Positions 1 to 6,325 of a stretch of 49,950 nt of DNA are shown here, piece after piece. Position 1 is the stretch's first letter, and each line of letters starts with the position of its first letter. The stretch lies in NCBI GenBank assembly GCA_964631565.1, contig CAZVYJ010000021.1, forward strand, positions 1 through 49,950, given 5' to 3'. The DNA comes from CAZVYJ01 sp964631565. Its GTDB lineage: Bacteria > Planctomycetota > Phycisphaerae > SM23-33. Under the pieces are notes generated by a model, which made no database searches, had not been told where the DNA came from, and worked only from the letters and a program-made list of their open reading frames with translations. Both the position numbers and the translations under genes were made by a program.

Positions 1-41
1 GCGCAATGGGTAAGATGGGCAAAGCGCATAAAGTCCGTCAG

Positions 42-80
42 GGAGCGGTCATTCCGATGCCTGCATTTGTGGACCGCTCC
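42..80. repeat. 9-bp inverted repeat downstream of the DJ-1 gene
   Basis: GGAGCGGTC (42-50) and GACCGCTCC (72-80) are perfect reverse complements separated by 21 nt. The repeat lies downstream of the minus-strand DJ-1/PfpI gene. It has no T-run on either strand, so it is a weak terminator candidate at best. Confidence 0.3.
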
Positions 81-140
81 TTTACAGTCGCGGCTCGTCT
101 GTTACGCATTACGGAATTTATGCCTCAGATATCTCTGCGG

Positions 141-662
141 CTATCCCCCAAGATTTTCGATAATCGCCCTGCAGAACGCCGGCAGGTCGTCGGGCTTGCG
201 GGCGGTTATCACGTTGCCGTCGACGACGCACTCCTCGTCCACCCAGTTCGCGCCGGCGTTCATCATGTCGTGTTTTATCGCCATGAAGCTCGTAGCTTTT
301 TTGCCCCTGAGCGAGTCGGTGCAGCAGAGCATCCAGCCGCCGTGGCATATCGCGGCCAGCAGAATCTTCGCAGCGGCGCACTGCCGTATGAAGTTGATCA
401 TGCTCTCGCTTCGCCGCATGTAGTCCGGGCACCAGCCGCCCGGGACGATGACCGCGTCGAAGTCGCTTCCCTTGACATCTGCGGCTGCGACATCGGAAAC
501 GCATGGATAGCCCAGCTTCGACGGATAATTTTTTCCGGCCTGCGGTGCGACAAGCGTAACTTTGGCGCCTTCCTCACGCAGTCGGTAGAGCGGGTACCAG
601 ACTTCAAGCTCTTGGTATTCGTTGTCCAGCATGATGGCGATTCGTTTGCCTGCGAGTTTCAT
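141..662 (-). CDS. DJ-1/PfpI family protein
   Basis: A 173-aa single-domain protein of the DJ-1/PfpI superfamily (class I glutamine amidotransferase-like fold), probably cytoplasmic. The reactive cysteine is C106 in the nucleophile elbow AAICHGG, and the Glu that polarises it in DJ-1 matches E18. The preceding strand carries VIVPGG. Family members act as chaperones, glyoxalase/deglycase-like enzymes or peptidases, and the sequence does not decide which. The chosen start at 662 (MKLAGKR) begins the first beta strand and has AAGGGA upstream; the reading frame extends further but that extension has no family similarity. It is transcribed alone, and the hairpin at 699-718 lies just upstream. Confidence 0.88.
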   Translation of the reverse strand: MKLAGKRIAIMLDNEYQELEVWYPLYRLREEGAKVTLVAPQAGKNYPSKLGYPCVSDVAAADVKGSDFDAVIVPGGWCPDYMRRSESMINFIRQCAAAKILLAAICHGGWMLCCTDSLRGKKATSFMAIKHDMMNAGANWVDEECVVDGNVITARKPDDLPAFCRAIIENLGG

Positions 663-698
663 CGAGATGTCCCTTGTGAATGGTTTGCCAGGACGTAG

Positions 699-718
699 TT
701 CGCCGCATAAGCGGCGAA
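699..718. repeat. Palindrome TTCGCCGC-ATAA-GCGGCGAA
   Basis: A perfect 8-bp stem with a 4-nt loop lies between the DJ-1 and GIY-YIG genes. A second copy with loop TAA is at 1085-1103. Both copies have a similar 'acg(t/a)agttcgccgc' context nearby (691-706 and about 1013-1027), so this is a short dispersed palindromic repeat rather than a one-off hairpin. Confidence 0.5.
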
Positions 719-739
719 CGGAACGATGCCGCAATTATA

Positions 740-988
740 TCAGAAATGTTTTTTCGCAAACGCCCGTCCAGACTGGCTCTTCAAATATTTTTCGAATGAT
801 GAAGCCTTGTCTTTGTCGCGGAAAGCTACCACAGTTTCTATCCGCCAGGGCAGATATTTCGAGGTATGAACAACTGCCCCGGCGTTGTGTTTTTTCAAGC
901 GGTCCTGCAGGTCCTCAGTAATTCCGACGTAATAATGGTCGCCATGAAGGCTTTTGAGCATATAAACATACCGGAATTTCACGTCCAT
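740..988 (-). CDS. Small GIY-YIG nuclease family protein (UPF0213/YhbQ-like)
   Basis: An 82-aa stand-alone GIY-YIG domain. The signature elements are YVYML (8-11), YYVGITEDL (19-27), R30, the TSKYLPW segment (42-48) and a Glu in the EKYLKSQSGRAF helix (E66), which would be the metal-binding Glu. Stand-alone proteins of this size are widespread, and a few are known to act on branched or damaged DNA. The start at 988 (MDVKFRYV) sits just before the first strand. An extension to 1126 would be encoded by the palindromic repeat region and is rejected. No operon partner is visible. Confidence 0.85.
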   Translation of the reverse strand: MDVKFRYVYMLKSLHGDHYYVGITEDLQDRLKKHNAGAVVHTSKYLPWRIETVVAFRDKDKASSFEKYLKSQSGRAFAKKHF

Positions 989-1084
989 ATAATCCCCTGA
1001 CTGGCTTGCCAAGACGAAGTTCGCCGCAGCCTGGCAATTTGAAAGCCTGTCTCCGCCCTGCGGGCTGCGACGCGGCAGTCTTCG

Positions 1085-1103
1085 TTCGCCGCTAAGCGGC
1101 GAA
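1085..1103. repeat. Palindrome TTCGCCGC-TAA-GCGGCGAA, second copy
   Basis: Same 8-bp stem as at 699-718, with a 3-nt loop. It lies in the roughly 240-nt gene-free stretch between the GIY-YIG gene and the coiled-coil operon, where no other feature was recognised. Confidence 0.5.
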
Positions 1104-1230
1104 TATAAATGATCATTCAGGAGCAAGCCTGTCTCATTCCGACACGGACAACAGGCCCCCGTATACAGTCGTCGGCTTCATCCAGCGGATGCGGATAGAA
1201 GTGCTTTGATTGCATCAGGACGGTTCTGAA

Positions 1231-1659
1231 TTATTTTTTCTCTTTTTTCCACGCCAGATACGCCTTTCGCCAGGCGGCCTCGTCTATCTTCTGGAGGACG
1301 AACTCCGTTCTCTTGATGTTTCCCGCGATGTATGTCTCCTGTTTGCAGACAATGAAAACGCCCGGCATCTTCCCTTTTTCGCCCGCACCGAACGCCCCCG
1401 CATCGACGCCCCGGAATAATACGGGTTTGCTCCATTTTTCTTTGATCTTGTTGTCGCCCTCGGCCGACTCCTCGCGTATGAGGAATTTCGCCCGGACCTC
1501 CGTCTCGCTGACGACCTGCAGCACATCTATCCTGCCGTCCAGGACTGTTCCCGCGTTGTTAATCTTCATCTCGTCGAGCGCCGGCAGCGGCGGAATCTCC
1601 GCCTGCCTGAGCTCCGCCCTTTTTTTTCGAGGCTTTTGATTCGTTTTTTTACGGCCCAT
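1231..1659 (-). CDS. C-terminal part of secreted coiled-coil protein (-1 frame)
   Basis: This frame continues the protein encoded by 1566-2078. The two frames overlap, and joining them at the A8 run (minus strand, 1620-1627) gives a smooth read: the upstream frame ends IKSLEKK and this one continues RAELRQAEIPPLPALDEMKI. The roughly 130-residue C-terminal domain is alpha/beta with no recognised family; it ends in a basic WRKAYLAWKKEKK tail. An ATG at 1659 could start it alone, but it has no convincing ribosome site and lies inside the upstream reading frame. It is therefore most likely produced by frameshifting, or the interruption is a homopolymer error or real decay. Confidence 0.55.
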   Translation of the reverse strand: MGRKKTNQKPRKKRAELRQAEIPPLPALDEMKINNAGTVLDGRIDVLQVVSETEVRAKFLIREESAEGDNKIKEKWSKPVLFRGVDAGAFGAGEKGKMPGVFIVCKQETYIAGNIKRTEFVLQKIDEAAWRKAYLAWKKEKK

Positions 1660-2078
1660 TGCGATCCGGTTCGCCCAATTTTAGGATCCAAAAGTTTCTG
1701 TTCATTATCCTTTATCTCCGCGTTGATTTTTTTTATCTCCGCCTCACGGTTCTTCTCGGCCAGTTTAAAACTGGTAACCCATTCGTGCGGGTAGCCGGCG
1801 TTTTCCGGCTGTGTCGTTTGTGGCACGGCCGTCCCCGGCTGTGTCTTTTCGATGTCCGCCAGCTTCTTTTTCATCGCCTCGATCTCGGCGTCACGCTTCG
1901 CCAGCTCATCCTTCAGTCTTGCGATTTCCTGCTTCATCGCCTCGACGCTTTTTTGATCCTGCTCCTGCTCCTGCTGCGTCGCCGGCCCCGGCTCGGCGGC
2001 GGCCATCAGCGTCCCGCAGAAAAGCATTGTCGAAAAAATCCCGGCTGAAGTTAATGTATTGATTTTCATGTTTTTCAC
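1566..2078 (-). CDS. N-terminal part of secreted coiled-coil protein (0 frame)
   Basis: The start is GTG 2078, overlapping the upstream stop as GTGA and preceded by AAAGGGG at a 6-nt spacing; an ATG at 2069 is internal. A signal peptide ends near LMAAAEP. A Gln/Glu/Lys-rich heptad region follows (QKSVEAMKQEIARLKDELAK and on), then a Pro/Thr/Gln linker and a second helical stretch. The frame runs into an Arg-rich nonsense tail after the A8 run at 1620-1627. That run forms the -1 slippery heptamer A AAA AAA in register (GAA AAA AAA GGG), and the -1 frame continues as the 1231-1659 coding region. Function unknown; it is the last gene of a four-gene coupled operon. Confidence 0.65.
   Translation of the reverse strand: MKNMKINTLTSAGIFSTMLFCGTLMAAAEPGPATQQEQEQDQKSVEAMKQEIARLKDELAKRDAEIEAMKKKLADIEKTQPGTAVPQTTQPENAGYPHEWVTSFKLAEKNREAEIKKINAEIKDNEQKLLDPKIGRTGSQWAVKKRIKSLEKKGRSSGRRRFRRCRRSTR
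1824..1843. repeat. Palindrome CACGGCCG-TCCC-CGGCTGTG inside a gene
   Basis: An 8-bp stem with one G-T pair and a 4-nt loop lies within the linker-coding part of the coiled-coil gene (encoding TQPGTAVPQTTQPE). The same stem with loop TCT occurs between genes at 17461-17479. 'ccggctgtgtc' is also duplicated 30 nt away (1805-1815 and 1835-1845), so the linker may have grown through repeat insertion. Confidence 0.45.
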
Positions 2079-2569
2079 AATAAGCCCCTTTCTTGTTTTC
2101 CGTCCTGCTCCAGCATCTTCCTGCATCCGCCGCAGACGATTTTTTCATGCCACAGGTGCGGCGTTTCAAGGCGTCCTATCCGCCGCCCGCAGTTGTCGCA
2201 AATCTCCGATGCGGCGGGCGGACCGTCGAAATCTCCATCTTCATCCGGCGGATGCGCTGCGTTGGCGTTAGCCGCGGTTAGCGGGTTTCTGCCTTCGTAC
2301 AGGTACGTCTTGCAGTGCGGGCAATGGACCTTGAAACTATTCATCGTCATCAAAATATATATAAGTCCGATAAATGGCATGAAGATCATGAGCAGCCCCG
2401 CGGCTGCGCCGTCGCACGATCTCTTGATAATCGCATGCGCATGCGTCCCGCAGATCGGGCACGTAACCGGGCAGACGGCCGGCGGCTTTGTAGCCAGCGA
2501 CGGAAGCAATGCGCCCATTATCAGGAATACGACGTACGAAATGCAGATCATTCCCTCTAAGCCGCTCAT
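2075..2569 (-). CDS. Membrane protein with zinc-ribbon cysteines
   Basis: A 164-aa protein. The first membrane segment is about residues 8-26 and the second about 54-76. CPIC (C37, C40) and CPHC (C83, C86) flank the second segment, so both cysteine pairs may come together as one zinc ribbon or rubredoxin-like site at the membrane face. A second four-Cys site, CDNC (C124, C127) and CGGC (C146, C149), is C-terminal after an acidic Asn/Ala/Pro/Asp-rich linker. No family recognised. The stop overlaps the GTG of the next gene as GTGA, which implies translational coupling. AGGGGG precedes the ATG at a rather long 13-nt spacing. Confidence 0.7.
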   Translation of the reverse strand: MSGLEGMICISYVVFLIMGALLPSLATKPPAVCPVTCPICGTHAHAIIKRSCDGAAAGLLMIFMPFIGLIYILMTMNSFKVHCPHCKTYLYEGRNPLTAANANAAHPPDEDGDFDGPPAASEICDNCGRRIGRLETPHLWHEKIVCGGCRKMLEQDGKQERGLL

Positions 2570-2579
2570 GATTTGTCTT

Positions 2580-2729
2580 TTACCCCCTGTAGCCGCCCGA
2601 CGTATCGAGCGTCGGCATTGTCAGGCCCGCGGCCATCATGAGTATGCCGGCGGTTTCGCCGTCCGCCAGCAGGCACAGCAGCCCCGTCGAAAACAGCATC
2701 AGCCCGATTGTCCAAAGCATGCTCTTCAT
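2580..2729 (-). CDS. 49-aa hydrophobic small protein
   Basis: An open frame of 49 codons, MKSMLWTIGLMLFSTGLLCL at the N-terminus, ending GGYRG. It begins at an ATGA overlap with the HTH gene stop and ends 10 nt before the zinc-ribbon membrane gene, filling the interval exactly. Residues 4-21 form one membrane segment, and a second weaker hydrophobic stretch (28-37, AGILMMAAGL) follows a short acidic turn. The overlap, the fit and the hydrophobic composition argue for a real gene. Function unknown; it may be a small membrane partner of the neighbouring zinc-ribbon protein. Confidence 0.6.
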   Translation of the reverse strand: MKSMLWTIGLMLFSTGLLCLLADGETAGILMMAAGLTMPTLDTSGGYRG

Positions 2730-2923
2730 TTCCGTTTTACGATTGTAATATCGTATCCCAGTATGTCCATAAGTTTCCCGAGCGTCCCGACGTGCACGTT
2801 GCCGCCGCGGATGATTTCATAAAAGGTTTTCGGGTGCAGGTTCGCCGCTCGCCCGAGCTCCGCCCGGCTTCGACCGTCGGCGTCGATGGCCCTGTTTATC
2901 TGCTCCATCAGTCGCTGATTCAT
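2726..2923 (-). CDS. XRE-type helix-turn-helix protein
   Basis: A 65-aa DNA-binding domain that is nearly all HTH. Helix 2 is SRAELGRAANL, the turn HPKT and recognition helix TFYEIIRGG, with a following GTLGKLMDILGYDITI helix and strand as in Cro/C1-type proteins. The start at 2923 (MNQRLMEQI) has a strong site, AAAGGAG; the frame extends upstream only into remnants of an integrase. Its stop overlaps the next ATG (ATGA). It is a candidate regulator of the four-gene operon it heads. Genes of this size are also common as antitoxins or restriction controllers, but no toxin or nuclease is next to it. Confidence 0.78.
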   Translation of the reverse strand: MNQRLMEQINRAIDADGRSRAELGRAANLHPKTFYEIIRGGNVHVGTLGKLMDILGYDITIVKRK

Positions 2924-2994
2924 GATTTCTCCTTTTGCGCCAGCATTAACGAGTACGCCGCCGCCCGGCCGTTTCGGCCGCATCTCTGTCATTC

Positions 2995-3573
2995 TCAGAC
3001 CTGTGTTGCACGCCAGCGTGAATTCAACCCATATATTATTTTTTCCGCCAGCCGCTCCGCCTGCTCGTAATTGCCCTTGCTGAGGTAGTGGGGCAGTTTT
3101 TCTTCCTTTGGCGGCCTGGCCACTTTCGATACCGGATTGATCGGGAACAGCCTATAGAGGGCCTCCATGCAGCCGCAGAAAGCCGACAGCGCGGCCAGAT
3201 GATTCGAGATCGTTTTTGACGAGAATCCGTCATTTTGGAGTTTCCAGACATAATTCTGGATATTGGCGACCGAAATGTCCGAAATTTTTTCGCACCCCGA
3301 AATTGAGCAGAATTTTTTGATGATAGCCATGTTGCGGCGAACATGCGCCGCTTTCGCCTGACATAAGTTGTGTTTTTCAAAGCAGTTAAGGCAATCTAGT
3401 ATTTTCGATTGCCCGGCCTGTGGACACTTGGTTAATGATAATGTTAAACTTTCAATAGTATTCTTGCGGGTTTCCGCTGTGTAAAGACTATCCCCGCGAC
3501 CCCCGGATTTGGGATTTTTTAGGACTTCTTCTCCTGCCAGAAATTTTTTTGCAGCTGTCTGCGTGGTACTCAT
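2995..3573 (-). pseudogene. Decayed tyrosine recombinase (integrase) next to tRNA-Ala
   Basis: 192 codons remain. A basic N-terminus is followed by a SAM-like core-binding domain (roughly 75-150, around ISNHLAALSAFCGCMEAL) and the KLPHYLSKGNYEQAERL entry into a catalytic domain. The frame then ends at TQV. In another frame the same DNA, about 3024 to 2975, reads FTLACNTGLRMTEMRP, a good match to integrase box I with its catalytic Arg (TGLR, 2993-3004). So a frameshift near 3020 broke the gene, and everything after box I (HxxR and Tyr) is missing. The start at 3573 has AGAGGT upstream. Its place directly off the tRNA 3' end is classic for site-specific integrases. Confidence 0.75.
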
Positions 3574-3647
3574 CGCGACGTACCTCTGACCCGCAACTGC
3601 GGAAAAAACCGCATAAAACGTGGATTTTTCCGCTCCCCTAATATGAT

Positions 3648-3720
3648 TGGAGCCGAGGGGGGTCGAACCCCTGACCTGTTGATTGCGAACCAACCGCTCT
3701 CCCAACTGAGCTACGGCCCC
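3648..3720 (-). tRNA. tRNA-Ala (CGC)
   Basis: A complete 73-nt cloverleaf. The acceptor pairs GGGGCCG with CGGCTCC and contains G3-U70, the alanine identity pair. The D stem is GCTC/GAGC. The anticodon stem GTTGG/TCAAC has loop TTCGCAA, giving anticodon CGC for codon GCG. The T arm is AGGGG-TTCGACC-CCCCT and the discriminator base is A. CCA is not encoded. The 3' end faces the truncated integrase at 3573. Confidence 0.93.
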
Positions 3721-3739
3721 GTAGCTTTCAGGCCCAAAG

Positions 3740-3767
3740 AGTATATCAACTTGGCGGGTTTCGTGAA
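3740..3767 (-). promoter_or_regulatory. Sigma-70-type promoter for tRNA-Ala(CGC)
   Basis: On the minus strand, TTCACG (-35, 3767-3762) is followed by a 16-nt spacer and TATACT (-10, 3745-3740, 5/6 to consensus). The tRNA 5' end is 20 nt downstream, a normal precursor leader length. Confidence 0.55.
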
Positions 3768-3874
3768 GGGGGTTTTCGCGTTTTTCGTGTGCGTGTGCAA
3801 ATTTAACGGCTTGGGAAGGTGTTCTTTTCAGAATGGCGGCTTGGGAAGGCCGCCACACTTTGTTCAATTGGTGG

Positions 3875-3945
3875 GTGCCACGGGATGCTTGCATCCCGTG
3901 TTGCCTGTGAGTGAACACGGCTTGCGAGCAAGCCGTGGCACACCT
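3875..3945. repeat. Two-hairpin dispersed repeat, copy 1
   Basis: Hairpin A is CACGGGATGC-TT-GCATCCCGTG (3879-3900). Hairpin B is CACGGCTTGC-GA-GCAAGCCGTG (3916-3937). The 15-nt link and short flanks (ggtg before, gcacacc after) match a second copy at 45186-45257. In hairpin B a C-G pair here is an A-T pair in the other copy, so the stem is kept while the sequence changes. This element fills most of the 246-nt gap between the tRNA and ahbD; the upstream 'ggcggcttgggaaggccgcc' (about 3836-3855) is another short palindrome. Confidence 0.7.
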
Positions 3946-3966
3946 TATATGTGACAAAGCATTGTG

Positions 3967-5004
3967 TTAATGACCTGGTGCGTAACTGCAGGCCGGGTCG
4001 GCGGCGAGGTAGTCTCCGCCGGCCGCTGCAAAAGCCCTTGCCCGGCAGCCGCCGCATACTGTCCGGTAATCGCACCGCCCGCACTTGCCGGCCAGCCTGT
4101 CGAAGTCACGAAGCGACTGCAGCACGCCGGACTTTTGCCAGATTTCCGCCAGCGGCTGCTCGATAACCGAGCCGCAGCTTACCGGCAGATAGCCGCACGG
4201 GAACACATCGCCGCGGTGGCTGACGAACACAACCGAAAGTCCGCACATGCAGCCGCGCGAGCCGCGAAGCGAGACGCCGCGCCGCTCGGCCAGCCGGTAG
4301 ATATGCGGTGCGCAGGTGGCCCTGATTTCGAACGTATCGTCCATGTGCCTGTCGAGCACCCAGTTTAGGATGGATTCGTACCGGGTTGGGCTTATGCGAT
4401 GCGAGTCTGCTATCTGCGTTCCGCAGCCGACCGGCACGAGCAGGAACAGGTGCAGCGCCGCAGCGCCCAGCGAGCGAGCGAGTTTATAAAGCTCGTCGCA
4501 CTGTGTGATGTTGTGAGCGGCTATTGTCGCATTTATCTGGAACGCTGCGCCCGCCTTGCGCAGCTCGGTGATGCCGGCCATCGCCGCGTCGAATGCGCCT
4601 GCGGCGCCTCGGAACTTGTCATGCGTGGCGGCGTCGGCGCCGTCGAGACTCACCGAAACGCGGCGAAAGCCTGCTGCGACGATGTCGGCCGCTGTCGCGG
4701 CGTCTATAAGCGTTCCGTTTGTCGCCAGTGCGGTCGGCAGGGCGAGCGAGCGGGCGTAATCGGCAAGCTGCCGCCAGTCGCCGCGCATCAGCGGCTCGCC
4801 GCCTGAGAACACGACTACCGGCCTGCCGAGCGAAGCGGCTGAATCAAACACGGCCCGCACCTGGTCCGTGGACAGGTCCGCCTCGGCGGCCTGGTCGGCG
4901 GTTTCAAGCCTGCGGCAGTGAATGCACGAAAGATTGCACCGCGACGTCGCCTCCCAGAACAGCATCCGCAGGGGCGGGGCGGCTGGCGTTTTGGGTGCGG
5001 TCAT
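3967..5004 (-). CDS. ahbD: AhbD-type radical SAM heme synthase
   Basis: A 345-aa radical SAM enzyme that best fits AhbD, which decarboxylates Fe-coproporphyrin III to heme b, the last step of the siroheme-dependent pathway. The N-terminal cluster motif is CNLSCIHC (C23, C27, C30) after the typical MLFWEATSRC strand; SAM-contacting FSGGEPL follows. The C-terminal SPASM region has its auxiliary cysteines around residues 265-335 (CMCGLS, FPCGYL, CGRCDYRTVCGGC). The start ATG at 5004 overlaps the ahbC stop (ATGA), so the two are co-translated. Related SPASM proteins share the layout, but pairing with AhbC makes this assignment strong. Confidence 0.87.
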   Translation of the reverse strand: MTAPKTPAAPPLRMLFWEATSRCNLSCIHCRRLETADQAAEADLSTDQVRAVFDSAASLGRPVVVFSGGEPLMRGDWRQLADYARSLALPTALATNGTLIDAATAADIVAAGFRRVSVSLDGADAATHDKFRGAAGAFDAAMAGITELRKAGAAFQINATIAAHNITQCDELYKLARSLGAAALHLFLLVPVGCGTQIADSHRISPTRYESILNWVLDRHMDDTFEIRATCAPHIYRLAERRGVSLRGSRGCMCGLSVVFVSHRGDVFPCGYLPVSCGSVIEQPLAEIWQKSGVLQSLRDFDRLAGKCGRCDYRTVCGGCRARAFAAAGGDYLAADPACSYAPGH

Positions 5005-6146
5005 GGCGCAATCTCCTCGTCGGTGAGGTAGCAGGCCGGGTCGTCACCCCACATGTCGCCTGTGGCTGCCTCGGCGCGGGCGCGGAAGTTGCCGTTGCAG
5101 ACGTCGAGGAAGCGGCACCGCATGCAGCGGCACCTGAGATATTTTCTGCGGTCGCGGAGCTTCGCCAGCAGCGGCTGGACCGGGTCGGACCATATCTCGC
5201 TGAACCTGCGGCTGCGGACGTTGCCCAGAACATGCTGCCGCCAGAACTGGTCCGGCAGCACGTCGCCGTTCCAGCTGACGCAGCCGATGCCGATTCCGCT
5301 GGCGTTGCCGCGGTTAAGTTTGAGCAGTTGGAGGCATCGGGCGGCCCGCTGCTCGTCCTCGTGCATCAGGCGGATGTAGACGTACGGGCCGTCGGCGTGG
5401 TTGTCGACTGTGAGCACTTCCACATTCTTGCCGACGGCGTGCAGTGCGGCGGTGCGGTCGATTATGTAATCCAGCGTGCGGCGGGTTTCATCGTGGCCCA
5501 GCTCGACGTCGGCGAGCTGCCCGCCGCGGCCGGTCGCTACCAGATGATAGAAGCAAACGCGGGGAATATTCTCGCGTTCGATGAGGTCGAATATCCCGCC
5601 GATATCTGCGACGTTGCTTTTGTTCATCGTCAGCCGCAGCCCGACCCGCACGCCGGCGGCCCGGCAGTTCCGTATGCCCGCAAGGGCCGACTGGAACGCG
5701 CCGCTTTGCCCGCGGAATGCGTCGTTGACGCCCTCCAGTCCGTCGAGGCTTATGCCAGCGTATGCAAGCCCGGCATCGGCAAGCGAAGCTGCGACTTTCG
5801 ATGTGATAAGCGTGCCGTTCGTCGATAGCACCGCACGCAGGCCTGCGACCGATGCATGGCGGATGAGCCGCAGGATGTCGCCCCGCAGCATCGGCTCGCC
5901 GCCGGAGAACAGCAGCACCGGCGCCTTGAACGCGGCGAGGTCGTCGATCATCGCGATTGCTTCGTCCGTCGTCAGTTCGTCGGGGGCTGCTGCGGACGAA
6001 CTTGCCGAGTAGCAGTGGCGGCATTTCAGGTTGCACTGCAGAGTTGCGTTCCAGACGACGACCGGTTTTCGCCCCTCCGTCTGCGCGTATCTCAGGTGGT
6101 CGCTGCCGCCGGCTGTGCCGCAATAAAGTTTGGAGATTCCTATCAT
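5001..6146 (-). CDS. ahbC: AhbC-type radical SAM 12,18-didecarboxysiroheme deacetylase
   Basis: A 381-aa radical SAM/SPASM protein matching AhbC, which removes two acetate groups from didecarboxysiroheme to give Fe-coproporphyrin III. The 4Fe-4S motif is CNLKCRHC (C38, C42, C45), followed by FSGGEPM. The C-terminus has the auxiliary-cluster cysteines CVSWNGDVLPDQF, CMRCRFLDVC and the ending AATGDMWGDDPACYL. The start at 6146 (MIGISKLYCG) matches the family N-terminus, although no clear ribosome site precedes it. It is coupled to ahbD. AhbA/B (siroheme decarboxylase) are not in the window; hemB lies 17 kb away. Heme made this way implies an anaerobic or microaerobic organism. Confidence 0.87.
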   Translation of the reverse strand: MIGISKLYCGTAGGSDHLRYAQTEGRKPVVVWNATLQCNLKCRHCYSASSSAAAPDELTTDEAIAMIDDLAAFKAPVLLFSGGEPMLRGDILRLIRHASVAGLRAVLSTNGTLITSKVAASLADAGLAYAGISLDGLEGVNDAFRGQSGAFQSALAGIRNCRAAGVRVGLRLTMNKSNVADIGGIFDLIERENIPRVCFYHLVATGRGGQLADVELGHDETRRTLDYIIDRTAALHAVGKNVEVLTVDNHADGPYVYIRLMHEDEQRAARCLQLLKLNRGNASGIGIGCVSWNGDVLPDQFWRQHVLGNVRSRRFSEIWSDPVQPLLAKLRDRRKYLRCRCMRCRFLDVCNGNFRARAEAATGDMWGDDPACYLTDEEIAP

Positions 6147-6325
6147 TGTGCGTCTGTGCAGAATCGAAAACGGTTTACGAGTTATTGTAGCAGACCGCTG
6201 CGGCAAATCAGCGTGGAATCTGTGCGGTTCGGCGGTAAGGGGCGTTGCCCGGAATCCTGAAAGTGTCTTTATTCGGGTGGCAGCCTTCCAAGGCCGCCGG
6301 TCTGCAGCGCGATATGGAATTCGCT

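Noticed and set aside
3836..3945. CRISPR-like array near the tRNA
   Set aside because: The palindromes are different from each other, unevenly spaced and not a repeat-spacer series.
3574..3957. Upstream extension of the integrase frame
   Set aside because: It reads through the tRNA-Ala gene and the two-hairpin repeat; not a real protein.
4719..5828. 369-codon plus-strand open frame
   Set aside because: Antisense to ahbC/ahbD; Arg/Ala/Pro-rich with no family features.
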